The notes beneath the pieces were generated by a model that was not told the DNA's origin, made no database searches, and worked only from the letters and a program-made list of their open reading frames with translations. Of a DNA stretch of 64,000 nucleotides, positions 43,812-53,764 are shown piece by piece. Location: assembly GCA_016717855.1 (NCBI GenBank), contig JADKEV010000012.1:124001-188000 (forward strand). Reading direction: 5' to 3'. The position numbers and the translations under genes are program-made. Source of the stretch: Betaproteobacteria bacterium. GTDB lineage: Bacteria; Pseudomonadota; Gammaproteobacteria; Burkholderiales; Casimicrobiaceae. The stretch's first letter is position 1. Every line of letters starts with the position of its first letter.

Positions 43812-46223
43812 TCACTCTCTCGTTTTCAGGACCGATACGAGGTCCAGATTGTCGATCCGGTTGCGCACGATCAGCGCCGAGACCACACCGGCGATGACGA
43901 CGGTCGCGCCGGCGTACAGATAGGTCGGCGGCAGGATCACCAGCGGAATCTCGAACGCTTCGCCATGCGTTAGCGTGACGATCAACAGCGACAGGTAGTA
44001 GCCTGCCACGAACCCGGCCGGGATCGCCAGCAGGATTTCCATGGCCAGTTCCCCGAGCAGCAGCACCGAGACTTCGCCGCGCGTCATCCCCAGCACGCGC
44101 AGGCTGGCGAGTTCCCAGGCGCGCTCGGCGAGCTGGATGCGCGCGTTGTTGTAGACCACGCCGACGGCGATGATGGCCGCGAAAATGGTGAGGACGCCGG
44201 TGTAGAAGAGCAGGTTGCGCGCGGTCGTCGAACGGAACGTGTCAAGCAGCGTCGACTTGACAATCACCGTCGCCACGCCGGGTACGTCCTTCAGCCGGGT
44301 CAGCAGCGCGTCCTGGTCGGCGCGGTCCACCACCAGCGCGGCGGTCGACACGACCGGGCCGTCGCCCACGATCCGGTTGAGGTCCGCGAGGCGCATCCAG
44401 GCGTTCATCCCGGCCAGCTCGTGCACCGTGCCCGCGACGCGCAGCGTGGCCTGCGCGCGCCGGCCCTCCATCAACTCCAGCGTGACCGTGTCGCCGGGGC
44501 CCACGCCCAGACGCCGGGCAACCCGCGTGGTGAGCAGCACCGCGTCGGGCGCCGGCGCGGCCTGGCCGGTATCGACGTCGATGATTCGCTGCAGTTGCGC
44601 TCCCTCGGCCAGGCCGGTGACGCCGGCGCGGTAGGAGCGGTGCCCCGCCCGCAGCCGCGCGCCGACGGTACGGCTGGTTTCCACCTGCCGCACCCCGGGC
44701 AGGCGCGACAGGTCGAAGCGCACCGACTCGGGGACCGGTTCGGCGAAGCCCAGGTAGACCGCGGCCGGCTGCGCGACGTGGAACTGGATGTCGATGAAAT
44801 GGTTGACCGCGTCGGTCCAGAACGTGCCCGAGATCACGATCGCGACCGACCCCGCGATCCCCGCGACGGTCATCGCCGCGCGCCCCGGGCGGCGCTCGAT
44901 ATTGCGCAGGATCATCCGCTGCGAGGGGGTCGCGAGGCGGCCGAGGCCCAGGCGCTCGAGCAGCAGCGGCCGGAACTCCGCGGGCGCCGGCGGCCGCAGC
45001 GCTTCGGCGGGCTTCAGCGCGACCACGCCGCGGATGGCGGCGAGCGTGCCGCCGAATCCTGCCAGGAGCGCTACCAGCGAGCCGGCGGCGACCACCCAGG
45101 GCGACAGGACGTAGTTGAGCGTGGGAAAACGGAAGAACTCGGTGTAGAGGCCCGTGATGGTGCGGCCCAGCCAGTCGCCCAGGCCGATGCCCATCAGGAT
45201 ACCCATCGCGACCACGACGGAGGCGAGCTTCAGATAATGGAAGCCGATCGCGAGGTCGTCGTACCCCAGCGCCTTGAACGCCGCGATTTCGCCGCGCTGC
45301 GCGTTGACCTGGCGGTGCAGCACCACGTTGAGGATGAATGCCGCCACCAGCAGGAACACCGCCGGCAGGATCGTGCCCATGACGCGCTGCTGCTCGATTT
45401 CCTGCGACAGGACCTTGTGCGAGATCTGCTCGGCGCGGCCGTAGCCGCCGCGCGTGCCATACGGCTCGAGCAGCCGGTCGAGTTCGGCCACGACGGCCGC
45501 TGTCGTGGCATCGCCGGCCGTCTCGCCATCCCGGACGCGGCTGCCATCCGCCAGGCGCAACGCCACCGAATTGAAGGCGCCTTCCATGTTGTACGCCGCC
45601 GCCAGTGCCCCGGCGTCCATCCAGATGACGGCGAACCACTCGTCGTCGGGCAGCGCGCCCCCGCGCGTGACGAAGATGAACTCGGGCGAGAGCGCCGTGC
45701 CGACGATGGTCAGCCGCTCGCGCTTGCCGTTGAGCAGGACGCGGATCTCGCTCCCGAGCGCGAGCTTGCGCACTTCGGCGAACCGGTTGTTGACCAGCAC
45801 CTCTCCCGCCGCGCCGGGCGCGGGCCAGCGCCCGGTCTTGAGCGACAGCCGGTTCATCGCCTGCGGCAGCGCCGCGTCGACGATGGCGGCGACCGGAATG
45901 CCGATCACGCGTGCCGTCATCGGCTGCACGACGCCGGGGACGTCGAGCTGCACGTCGCGCACCACGCGCGTCTGCACCGCCGACACGCCCGGGATGTCCG
46001 CTATGCGCGCGGCCAGGAAATCCGGCGCGCGCCGCGCCTCGGCGAACACGTGCGGGAAGCGCGCGGCGTCATAGTACTGCCCGCGGGTGAGCAGCAGCGA
46101 CTCATGCGTCGACATCGATGCCAGGAAGCCGCCGATCCCGCAGGCGATGACCAGCGCGATCGAGACGACCTGGGTCTTGATCGTCCACAGGTCGCGCAGC
46201 AGCTTGCGGTCGAGTGCCTTCAT
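43812..46223 (-). CDS. ABC transporter permease, FtsX/MacB-like double module
   Basis: 803 residues with two FtsX domains. N-terminal helix VVSIALVIACGIGGFLASMS, large periplasmic domain (60-270), helices around AVFLLVAAFILNVVLHRQV and VVAMGILMGIGLG, then a second module (IAGSVAIVISGTFWTDAV, second periplasmic domain, FYTGVLTIFAAIIAVGVVYN, ending VIAGVVSALIVRNRIDNLDL). DevC/MacB-type permeases export lipids, peptides or drugs by mechanotransmission rather than through a pore. ATG 46223 or the GTG three codons earlier, which overlaps the ATPase stop (GTGA). Longer reading into the ATPase region in this frame is not real. Confidence 0.9.
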   Translation of the reverse strand: MKALDRKLLRDLWTIKTQVVSIALVIACGIGGFLASMSTHESLLLTRGQYYDAARFPHVFAEARRAPDFLAARIADIPGVSAVQTRVVRDVQLDVPGVVQPMTARVIGIPVAAIVDAALPQAMNRLSLKTGRWPAPGAAGEVLVNNRFAEVRKLALGSEIRVLLNGKRERLTIVGTALSPEFIFVTRGGALPDDEWFAVIWMDAGALAAAYNMEGAFNSVALRLADGSRVRDGETAGDATTAAVVAELDRLLEPYGTRGGYGRAEQISHKVLSQEIEQQRVMGTILPAVFLLVAAFILNVVLHRQVNAQRGEIAAFKALGYDDLAIGFHYLKLASVVVAMGILMGIGLGDWLGRTITGLYTEFFRFPTLNYVLSPWVVAAGSLVALLAGFGGTLAAIRGVVALKPAEALRPPAPAEFRPLLLERLGLGRLATPSQRMILRNIERRPGRAAMTVAGIAGSVAIVISGTFWTDAVNHFIDIQFHVAQPAAVYLGFAEPVPESVRFDLSRLPGVRQVETSRTVGARLRAGHRSYRAGVTGLAEGAQLQRIIDVDTGQAAPAPDAVLLTTRVARRLGVGPGDTVTLELMEGRRAQATLRVAGTVHELAGMNAWMRLADLNRIVGDGPVVSTAALVVDRADQDALLTRLKDVPGVATVIVKSTLLDTFRSTTARNLLFYTGVLTIFAAIIAVGVVYNNARIQLAERAWELASLRVLGMTRGEVSVLLLGELAMEILLAIPAGFVAGYYLSLLIVTLTHGEAFEIPLVILPPTYLYAGATVVIAGVVSALIVRNRIDNLDLVSVLKTRE

Positions 46224-46228
46224 GACCG

Positions 46229-46966
46229 TCACCAGGAAAGCTCGGACGCCGAGAGCTTGCGGGGGTTCCGCTCTATCCCCGCCATGCGCCCGTTGGCGAA
46301 GCGCCACACGCGGTCCGCCATCCCGGCGATCGCCGCGTTGTGCGTGATCACGATCGCCGTGGTGCCGAGTTCCGCATTGATCCGCGCGATCACATCGAGC
46401 ACCAGCTTGCCCGTCTCGTAGTCGAGCGCGCCGGTGGGCTCGTCGCACAGCAGCACCTGCGGGCGCTTGGCGATCGCGCGCGCGATCGCCACGCGCTGCT
46501 GCTCGCCGCCGGAGAGCTGCGACGGGAAGTGGTCGAGGCGTTCGCCCAGGCCCACCCACTCCAGCGCCTCCTCGGGCGCCATCGGATGCTCGGAAATGTC
46601 GGTGACCAGCGCGACATTCTCGCGTGTGGTCAGGCTGGGAATCAGGTTGTAGAACTGGAAGACGAAGCCGACGTGCTCGCGGCGGTAGCGCGTGAGCTCG
46701 GCTTCGGTCGCCCCGGTGAGCGTGTGGTCGAGAAAGCGGACTTCGCCGGCGGTGGGCACGTCGAGTCCGCCCAGGATGTTGAGCAGCGTCGACTTGCCGC
46801 TGCCGGAAGGGCCCAGCAGCACGATGAACTCGCCCGCCGCCACATCCAGGTCCACGCCGCGCAGCGCGTGCACGTCGACTTCGCCCATCCGGTAGATCTT
46901 GGTCAGGCCGCGCGCGACGAAGATCGGCGGCGCGGCAGCGGGCGCAGTGGTGGTGGCTTCGGACAT
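46229..46966 (-). CDS. ABC transporter ATP-binding protein (LolD/MacB/DevA type)
   Basis: 245 residues. Walker A LLGPSGSGKSTLLNILGGLD, Q-loop region VGFVFQFYNLIPSLTTRENV, signature QLSGGEQQRVAIARAIAKRP, Walker B VLLCDEPTGALDYETGK and switch His in IVITHNAAIAG. It energises the permease encoded directly downstream with which it overlaps by a few bases. First gene of the exporter operon. A divergent dehydrogenase gene starts 143 bases upstream. Confidence 0.95.
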   Translation of the reverse strand: MSEATTTAPAAAPPIFVARGLTKIYRMGEVDVHALRGVDLDVAAGEFIVLLGPSGSGKSTLLNILGGLDVPTAGEVRFLDHTLTGATEAELTRYRREHVGFVFQFYNLIPSLTTRENVALVTDISEHPMAPEEALEWVGLGERLDHFPSQLSGGEQQRVAIARAIAKRPQVLLCDEPTGALDYETGKLVLDVIARINAELGTTAIVITHNAAIAGMADRVWRFANGRMAGIERNPRKLSASELSW

Positions 46967-47108
46967 GGCGGGTTCCGTGCAATGTTCCTATCTTGGCCCA
47001 TTCGCGCCGGGCGTGGTTGACACGGGTCAAGCGCGCGCCTCGCCCGCCCTTGACTTGCGCGCGGCGTGCGCCGATCCTCGGGTTTCCTCATCGACGAGCT
47101 GCCACCCC

Positions 47109-48109
47109 ATGCGTTCGATGCAACAGGCCGCGGCGGGCCTGCCGCTGCAACTCGTGCGCCGCGACCCGGGCCGGCCGGGTCCGGGACAGGTCCTGCTGCG
47201 CGTCTGCGCGTGCGGAGTATGCCGGACCGACCTGCACATCGTCGATGGCGAATTGCCGCGCCTCGGCCACCCTGTCGTGCCCGGCCATGAAATCGTCGGC
47301 ATCGTCGAAGCCGCGGGAGCGGGCGTGGAGCGCTGCGCGCCGGGCATGCGCGTCGGCGTCCCGTGGCTGGGCTGGACCTGCGGGACGTGCGCGTACTGCG
47401 CCAGCGGCCGCGAAAACCTATGCGATGCGGCGCGCTTCACCGGCTATCACCTCGACGGCGGCTATGCCGACTACGCGCTGGCCGACAGCCGCTACTGCTT
47501 CCCCCTGCCCGAGGCGTATGGCGACGCCGAGGCGGCGCCGTTGCTGTGCGCCGGACTGATCGGCTACCGCGCGTTGCGCCGCGCCGGCACGGCGCGGCGG
47601 CTGGGCATCTATGGCTTCGGCGCTGCGGCCCACATCGTCGCGCAAGTCGCGCGCCACCAGGGACGCGAAGTCTACGCGTTCACGCGCGCCGGCGATGCCG
47701 CCGCCCGGGCGCTGGCGCTGTCGCTGGGGGCGGCGTGGGCCGGCGACTCGGGGGCGCCGCCACCGGAACCGCTGGACGCGGCGATCCTGTTCGCGCCGGT
47801 CGGCGCGCTGGTGCCGGCCGCGCTGCGCGCCGTCGTCAAGGGCGGCACCGTCGTCTGCGCCGGGATCCACATGAGCGACATCCCGTCGTTTCCGTACGCG
47901 ATCCTGTGGGGGAGCGGCAGATCGTCTCGGTCGCCAACCTGACGCGTCTGGACGGGGAGGAATTCCTGGCGCTGGCCCCGAAGATACCGGTGCGCACGAC
48001 GGTCGAGACCTACCCGCTGGAGCAGGCCAACGAAGCGCTGGCAAGACTGCGCCAGGGCCGCGTCACTGGCGCGGCCGTGCTGCTGACCGGCCACTCCGGG
48101 GCGCGCTGA
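47109..48109 (+). CDS. Zinc-dependent alcohol dehydrogenase (MDR family), one frameshift
   Basis: About 333 residues when repaired. Catalytic zinc ligands in CACGVCRTDLHIVDGELPRL and HPVVPGHEIVG; the structural zinc loop GWTCGTCAYCASGRENLCD; Rossmann motif IYGFGAAAHIVAQVARHQG. The substrate is probably a primary or aromatic alcohol. At the run of five G (47908-47912) the frame drops by one; restoring a G gives ILWGERQIVSVANLTRLDG, the normal family sequence, and the second part ends at 48109. As given, the first part stops at 47942. The mismatch looks like a sequencing loss. Divergent from the exporter operon. No strong RBS seen; start uncertain. Confidence 0.88.
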
Positions 48110-48141
48110 GCCGTCGCCGGCGCCCGGCGGGCGGCCGGCAT

Positions 48142-48981
48142 TCAATGCGACATCAGCACCGGCACCGTCATTTCGCCCAGGATGGTGCGGGTCACGCCGC
48201 CGAACGCCATCTCGCGCACGCGCGAATGCCCGTAGCCGCCCATCACGATCAGGTCCGCTTCGAGGTCGAAGGCGCGCGAGAGCAGCCAGGCCCCGACATC
48301 GACATCGCCGGCGTGGCTCTCCGTGGCTTCCACGCGCACGCCGTGGCGCGCCAGGAACAACCCGATGTCCGCGCCAGGTTGCGCGCCATGCCGGATCGAC
48401 GTTTCGGGGTTGACCGCGAGCACCGTGACCTTGGCCGCGCGCTGCAGGAAGGGCAGCGCATCGGTGACCGCGCGCGCCGCTTCGCGTCCCGCATCCCATG
48501 CGACCAGCACGCGCTTGCCCACGGTCGGGTACGCGCCCACGCTGGGAATCAGCAGCACCGGCCGCCCGCACGCGAGCACCGCCTGCCCGGGGAAGGCAGC
48601 CTCCATCAGCGAGTTCTCGTCGTCCCGGTCGGTTTGGCCAAGTATCAGCAGATCGGCATAGCGTGCGTGCGTGGCGATCGCGTCGACCGGCCAATGGTCG
48701 TCGAAGCGGAACTCGGCGCCGGTCACGCCGGCCTGCGCCGTCCGCTGGCTGAACTCCGCTGACATGCGCTCGATCTGCCGCTGCTGCCAGTCGCGCAGCC
48801 TGCCTTCGAGAAACTCGGTGCCGATCTCGACGCGCGCGTAGTTGGGGATTTCCGGCTCCCGCATCAGGAACAGCCCGGTCAGGTGGGCGTCGAACTCAAG
48901 CGCCAGCTTTGCCGCCAGTTCGATCCGTTCCGCGCAGCGGCGATCGTTGTCCAGATGCACGACCATGGTCTTGAAGCTCAT
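48142..48981 (-). CDS. Tandem-domain universal stress protein
   Basis: 279 residues with two UspA domains in one chain. The first (1-140) begins MSFKTMVVHLDNDRRCAERI and has DLLILGQTDRDDENSL; the second (about 155-279) has KRVLVAWDAGREAARAVTDA and the ATP-binding end GGYGHSRVREMAFGGVTRTI. Domain two keeps the G-2x-G-9x-G pattern for nucleotide binding, domain one does not. Start ATG 48981 behind GGGAGAAA. Likely a stress sensor/resistance protein. Upstream 172 bp to the next gene show no clear promoter motif of the dyad type. Confidence 0.92.
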   Translation of the reverse strand: MSFKTMVVHLDNDRRCAERIELAAKLALEFDAHLTGLFLMREPEIPNYARVEIGTEFLEGRLRDWQQRQIERMSAEFSQRTAQAGVTGAEFRFDDHWPVDAIATHARYADLLILGQTDRDDENSLMEAAFPGQAVLACGRPVLLIPSVGAYPTVGKRVLVAWDAGREAARAVTDALPFLQRAAKVTVLAVNPETSIRHGAQPGADIGLFLARHGVRVEATESHAGDVDVGAWLLSRAFDLEADLIVMGGYGHSRVREMAFGGVTRTILGEMTVPVLMSH

Positions 48982-49153
48982 CGCGTTTCTCCCATCTGAT
49001 TTGGGTACCGGACTTCCGGCCTGCCGCCCCGTTCCGGAGGCGGCCTTCCCGATTACTGTACCAGCCCCATCGCGCCGGACCTTGAGCGAAGTCAACGCGG
49101 CGCCGGACGGCTATCGGCGGGTGGGTGGAGCAGGGCGGCGGCCGCCGCCGGCA

Positions 49154-50218
49154 TCAGGACCGGCGATGGAACCACAGCAGCGACAGTGCCGCCGCGATTG
49201 CGATCAGCAGCGCTGCGCCCGCACTGAACAGCGCGCTGATCTCGGTCTCCTTGCGCTCCAGTCCGAATTTCAGCGTCAGGCTCTGGTAGACCTTGCGCAG
49301 GTCGTCGGCGGTGCCGGCGTAGAAGTACTCGGCGCCGGTGATGGCAGCGACGGATTTCAGTGTCTCTTCGTCCAGGCGCACGTAGAACGACCAGTTCTCG
49401 TCGCCGATCATCGAGCCTTCCTTGGTGCCGAAGCCCACCGTGTAAACTCGCACGCCGCGGTCGGCGGCCAGCTTCGCCGCCGCGATCGGGTCGGGCCCGG
49501 TGGTCCGCCGCCCGTCGCTGAGCAGGACGATCGCGCCGGACGTGAACGAGCCGGGCGGCACCGGCGTGAATTCCTTCTTCGCCGCCTTGTCCGCCTTGCG
49601 CGGACGGTCGAGTGACGCGGCGCCGCCGCCGTACCGTGAAAAGCCGCTGTCGAACACCGCGGCTTCGAGATCGATGCCGGCATCGGGCAGGAGTTGCGCC
49701 AGCGACACCAGCAGGCCGCTGCCGGTGGCCGTGGCGCGCTGGAGCTGGAAGCGGCTGACGGCGGCGACCAGGTCGTCGCGATTCTCGGTCGGCGTCTGCA
49801 CCACGTTCGCCGTGCCCGCGAACGAGACGATCCCCATCCGTACGTTGCGCGGCAGGTCCTCGACGAAGGCCTTGACCGCGGCCTGCGCGGCGGTGATCCG
49901 GTTGGGTGCCACGTCGGTGGCCATCATGCTGCGCGAGACGTCCACCGCGAGGATCAGCGTCATGTATTCCGAGGGCAGCGTGATGGTCGCGCTGGGCCGG
50001 GCCATGGCCACGATCGCTATCGTCAGCGCGGCCAGGATCAGGGCCGGAGGCAGATGGCGCCGGATCGCCTGGCCGCGGCCGATGGCGCCGCGGACCAGCA
50101 TCAGGCTGGCATAGTTGACCGCCGCCTTTTTCTTCCGGCGCAGCGCAACCACGTAAGCGGCCACCAGCGCCGGTATCAAGAGCAACAGCCACAGCAGATC
50201 GGGCCACAGAAACCGCAT
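49154..50218 (-). CDS. VWA-domain membrane protein (BatA-like), divergent copy
   Basis: 354 residues. Two N-terminal helices (DLLWLLLLIPALVAAYVVAL and LPPALILAALTIAIVAMARP) flank a basic loop; the VWA domain follows with a complete MIDAS: LILAVDVSRSMMATD, then SGLLVSLAQLLPD and VLLSDGRRTTGPDP. A C-terminal helix (SAGAALLIAIAAALSLLWFH) closes it. About 30 residues are inserted around FDSGFSRYGGGAASLDRPRK. GAGGAGG is an ideal RBS before ATG 50218. It is a paralogue of the gene at 53765, which belongs to the MoxR operon on the other strand. Confidence 0.9.
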   Translation of the reverse strand: MRFLWPDLLWLLLLIPALVAAYVVALRRKKKAAVNYASLMLVRGAIGRGQAIRRHLPPALILAALTIAIVAMARPSATITLPSEYMTLILAVDVSRSMMATDVAPNRITAAQAAVKAFVEDLPRNVRMGIVSFAGTANVVQTPTENRDDLVAAVSRFQLQRATATGSGLLVSLAQLLPDAGIDLEAAVFDSGFSRYGGGAASLDRPRKADKAAKKEFTPVPPGSFTSGAIVLLSDGRRTTGPDPIAAAKLAADRGVRVYTVGFGTKEGSMIGDENWSFYVRLDEETLKSVAAITGAEYFYAGTADDLRKVYQSLTLKFGLERKETEISALFSAGAALLIAIAAALSLLWFHRRS

Positions 50219-50388
50219 CGATCCTCCTCGCCGGCGATTATAGTACGGGCGGGACGCCCCGGATGCGCGGCGTCGCCGGGTGTTGCGAAAATGCGCGAAG
50301 CGCATCGCGGGCCGCAGCGCGGCACCCATCCGGCGCCCAGCCGATGTATGCTTCCAGACTTTCAGGCTCCGGGGATGCGGCCAGCGAA

Positions 50389-51706
50389 ATGAAAAGGGCA
50401 GCGGTCTATAGCGGCAGGAGCCGGACCAGCGGACGCGCGCAGGCGGATGACGCCGGCGCAGCCGCCACGCAGGACCCGGGTGCGGATGCGGCAACGAGTG
50501 TGCCCGCCGGCGCGTCGCGCACGCTGCGCGGCCGCCTGCGCGCCTTTCGCCACCGCCACGAGGGGTCCCTGCTGTTCGCCGCTGGGTTGCTGATCGCCGC
50601 CGTGGCGGTGCTGTTCTACCAGGCCAACCAGCCGCCGGCGCGCGAATTCGTCCAGGAAGACATCGACGCCGCGGTGCTGCACACGCTGGAGAACAAGACG
50701 CTGCCGTCGCGCGCGGCCAAGGCGGCCGAGCTGGTCCGGCAGTCGGTCGTCCGGGTCAACGGCTTCGACGACGACAAGGATGAGGCCGGCGACGCCGCCG
50801 ACGCGAAAGATTCCAAGGGCCCCAAGGACCCGAAGGGCTCCAAGGACCCGACCACGCGAAGAACCAAAGAAGGACGCCGGCAATTCGAAAGGCGCGAACG
50901 GAGCAAAGGAGCCCAATACCGCGAAGGGCGCCAGGGACCACAGGGACGGCAAGGCCCCGGCCAACGCCAGGGACTCGAAGGGCGGCAAGGATGGGCCGGC
51001 CGGCAAGGATGCGAAGGGATCCGGCGACTCGAAGAGCGCGAAGAGTTCGAAGGATCCCCGGGACTCGAAGGACTCCAGGGATTCGAAGGACTCCAAGGAT
51101 CCGAAGGACCCGGCCGACAGGCACGCCCGCAAGGGCGACGACCCCGATCATCCGGATGGCGAAGGCAGGCTGGGCCGGGTCGGCAGCGGTGTGGTGATCC
51201 TCGACAACGGCACGATACTCACCAATCTGCACGTCGTCGCCGGCGCCAAGCGGCTGACCGTCACGTTTTACGACGGCACGGAGTCGGAGGCGACGCTGGT
51301 CGCCGCGCAGCCGGAGAACGACCTCGCCGTCATCCGCGCGAAGAAGATACCCGACGACCTGCCGGCGGCGACGCTGGGCGCGTCGAACCGGCTGATGCCG
51401 GGCGACGACGTGGTCGCCGTGGGCTTTCCGTTCGGCATCGGCCCGTCGGTGTCGGCGGGCGTGGTTTCCGGCCTGAACCGCGGGTTCCGCTCCGGCGACG
51501 GCAAGCGGAAACTCGGCCGGCTGATCCAGTTCGATGCCGCGGTCAATCCCGGCAATTCGGGCGGCCCGCTGATCACGATGGATGGCGAGGTGGTGGGTGT
51601 CGTCACCGCCATCTTCAACCCGACCGAGCATCGCACGTTCATCGGCATCGGCTTCGCCGCGACCATTGAAAGCGCGGGCAGCGCGGTGGGCATTCCGCCG
51701 TTCTGA
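50389..51706 (+). CDS. Membrane-anchored trypsin-like serine protease with Lys-Asp-Ser repeat linker (frame-damaged)
   Basis: About 440 residues. Basic N-terminus, one membrane helix (EGSLLFAAGLLIAAVAVLFY), a helical stretch to VRQSVVRVNGFDDDKDEAGD, then a ~110-residue low-complexity linker of KDxK, SKDP and RDSKDS units. The S1C protease domain follows, with His in TILTNLHVVAGAK, Asp in PENDLAVIRAKK and Ser in NPGNSGGPLITMDG. It stops after FIGIGFAATIESAGSAVG, with no PDZ domain. Frames 1 and 2 must be joined near 50847-50865; two missing bases (a C in GACCCG and an A in AAGAACC) give a smooth KDPDHAKKPKKDAGNSKGAN. Upstream of and same strand as moxR. Confidence 0.82.
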
Positions 51707-51741
51707 GCGCGGCATTCAACCCAAACCAGCGAAAGGGACTC

Positions 51742-52755
51742 ATGGACGACAGGCAGATGGAGCGCGGCGAAATCACTTCTCTGATGGAGAATGTCCTCTA
51801 CGAAGTCAAGCGCATCGTCGTCGGGCAGGATCATTTCCTCGAGCGCGTCCTGGTGGCGATGCTCGCGCAGGGCCATCTGCTGGTCGAGGGCGTGCCGGGA
51901 CTGGCCAAGACGCTGACCGTGAAGACGCTCGCGCGGACGCTGCGCGGCCAGTTCAAGCGCATCCAGTTCACGCCGGACCTGCTGCCCGCGGACCTGGTCG
52001 GGACGCGGGTCTACAACCAGAAATCGGGCGAGTTCAGCACCAGCCTGGGGCCGGTGTTCTGCAACCTGCTGCTCGCCGACGAAATCAACCGTGCGCCGGC
52101 CAAGGTGCAGAGCGCGCTGCTGGAGGTGATGCAGGAGTACCAGGTCACGATCGCCGGCGAGACGCACAAGGTGCCGCAGCCGTTCCTGGTGATGGCGACG
52201 CAGAACCCGATCGAGACCGAGGGCACGTATCCGCTGCCGGAGGCGCAGGTCGACCGGTTCATGATGAAGATCCTGATCGGCTATCCGAGCGAGGACGAGG
52301 AATTCGTGATCGTCGAGCGCGTGACGGGGCCGGCGACCGACGTGGCGGCCCTTGCCACGCCGGAGCAACTGAGCTTGCTGCAGCAGGAATGCCGCAAGAT
52401 CTACGTCGACCCGGACCTGATCCGCTACGCGGTCAGGCTGGTCGCGGCCACGCGCGAGCCGGCGCGTTTCGGCCTGCAGGACATCGCCCGCTACATCACG
52501 TTCGGCGCCAGTCCGCGCGCGACCATCCACCTGATCGAGGGCGGGCGGGCGCTCGCCTTCCTGCGCGGCCGCCATTTCGTGCTGCCCGAAGACGTCACCG
52601 ACCTGGTGCCCGACGTGCTGCGCCATCGCCTGGTGCTGTCGTACGAAGCGCTGTCCGACGGCCAGTCGCCGGATGGGCTCGTGTCGCGGATCATGCAGGC
52701 GGTCCGCGCCCCCGACAAGCCGCTCGCCGCGCATGTTCAAGTTCCTGCGGAGTAG
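51742..52755 (+). CDS. MoxR-family AAA+ ATPase
   Basis: 337 residues. Walker A LVEGVPGLAKTLTVKTLART, Walker B region FCNLLLADEINRAPAKVQSA, sensor 1 PFLVMATQNPIETEGTYPLP and the lid domain beginning DLIRYAVRLVAATREP. MoxR ATPases act as chaperones that activate partners with VWA domains, which are encoded just downstream. GAAAGGG is the RBS. Its end overlaps the DUF58 gene by 23 bases. A possible name is moxR or ravA-like, but the MoxR subfamily cannot be fixed here. Confidence 0.95.
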   Translation: MDDRQMERGEITSLMENVLYEVKRIVVGQDHFLERVLVAMLAQGHLLVEGVPGLAKTLTVKTLARTLRGQFKRIQFTPDLLPADLVGTRVYNQKSGEFSTSLGPVFCNLLLADEINRAPAKVQSALLEVMQEYQVTIAGETHKVPQPFLVMATQNPIETEGTYPLPEAQVDRFMMKILIGYPSEDEEFVIVERVTGPATDVAALATPEQLSLLQQECRKIYVDPDLIRYAVRLVAATREPARFGLQDIARYITFGASPRATIHLIEGGRALAFLRGRHFVLPEDVTDLVPDVLRHRLVLSYEALSDGQSPDGLVSRIMQAVRAPDKPLAAHVQVPAE

Positions 52756-53749
52756 GAAGCGCGCGGCGCCGGCGGCTGCGCCGGCAGGAGGCGGGACGGC
52801 GCCGGCACCCGCCGCCAGGCCGCGCCGCGCCGATCCGGACGCGCTGCTGCGCCGCCTCGAGTGGACGGTGATCCGCCGCCTCGACGGCATGCTGCAGGGC
52901 GACTACCGCAACCTGCTGCGCGGCTTCGGGCTCGACTTCGCCGACCTGCGCGAATACCAGCCCCACGACGACGTCCGCTACATCGACTGGAACGTCACCG
53001 CGCGGCTGCAGACGCCGTACGTCAGGGAGTTCCAGGAGGATCGCGAAATCACCGCCTGGTTCCTGCTCGACCTGAGCGGGTCGGTGGACTTCGGCTCGCG
53101 CGAGGTGAAGAAGCGCGAGCTGTCGGTTGAACTGGTCACCGTGCTCGCGCGCCTGCTGACCCGCTACGGCAACCGCGTTGGCGCGGTGATCTACCGCAAC
53201 GGCCGCATTCAGGTCGTACCGCCGCGCGGCGGGCGGCGTCAGGTCCTGCACCTGATCGACCGCATGCAGCGCATCGACGAACAATCCGACGGCATGGAAA
53301 CCGACCTCGCCGGGTTGCTGCGGAGCGCCGAGCAGGCAATCAAGCGCCGTTCGGCGGTGTTCATCGTGTCGGACTTCATCAGCACCCCCGGCTGGGAGAG
53401 GGCGCTCAGCCTGCTCGCGCGCCGGCACGAAATCGTCGCGGCGCGGCTGTTCGATCCGCTGGAGCTCGCGCTGCCCGACCTGGGCTTTGTCGTGCTGCAG
53501 GACGCCGAGACCGGCGAGCAGCTGTTCGTCGACACCCAGGACAAGGGCTTTCGCGAGCGCTTCCAGGACGGCGCCCTGCGCCGCGAAGCGGCGCTGCGCA
53601 GCGCGCTCGCCCACGCCGGCGTCGACTGCCTCGAACTGGCGACCGATGACAACCTGGGCGAGGCGCTGTTGCGCTTCACGGGCTTGCGCAAGCGCCGCAG
53701 CCAGCTCGCCGCCGGCGGCGGCGCCATCCACCGGCAGCTCGCGCTCTGA
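52733..53749 (+). CDS. DUF58 domain-containing protein
   Basis: 338 residues. Ala/Pro N-terminus, then the conserved DUF58 block: GLDFADLREYQPHDDVRYID with WNVTARLQTPYVREFQEDRE, followed by a degenerate VWA fold in which FLLDLSGSVDFGS keeps the DxSxS metal site. The start ATG 52733 lies inside the end of moxR, so coupling is likely. DUF58 proteins are the standard middle partner between MoxR and Bat-type VWA proteins. Sixteen bases separate it from the next gene. Confidence 0.92.
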   Translation: MFKFLRSRKRAAPAAAPAGGGTAPAPAARPRRADPDALLRRLEWTVIRRLDGMLQGDYRNLLRGFGLDFADLREYQPHDDVRYIDWNVTARLQTPYVREFQEDREITAWFLLDLSGSVDFGSREVKKRELSVELVTVLARLLTRYGNRVGAVIYRNGRIQVVPPRGGRRQVLHLIDRMQRIDEQSDGMETDLAGLLRSAEQAIKRRSAVFIVSDFISTPGWERALSLLARRHEIVAARLFDPLELALPDLGFVVLQDAETGEQLFVDTQDKGFRERFQDGALRREAALRSALAHAGVDCLELATDDNLGEALLRFTGLRKRRSQLAAGGGAIHRQLAL

Positions 53750-53764
53750 GCGGAGACGCCTAGC

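Noticed and set aside
43812..47030. 1,072-residue fusion of ATPase and permease
   Set aside because: The extension beyond the permease start is out of frame with the real ATPase (46229-46966), whose motifs are complete in another frame.
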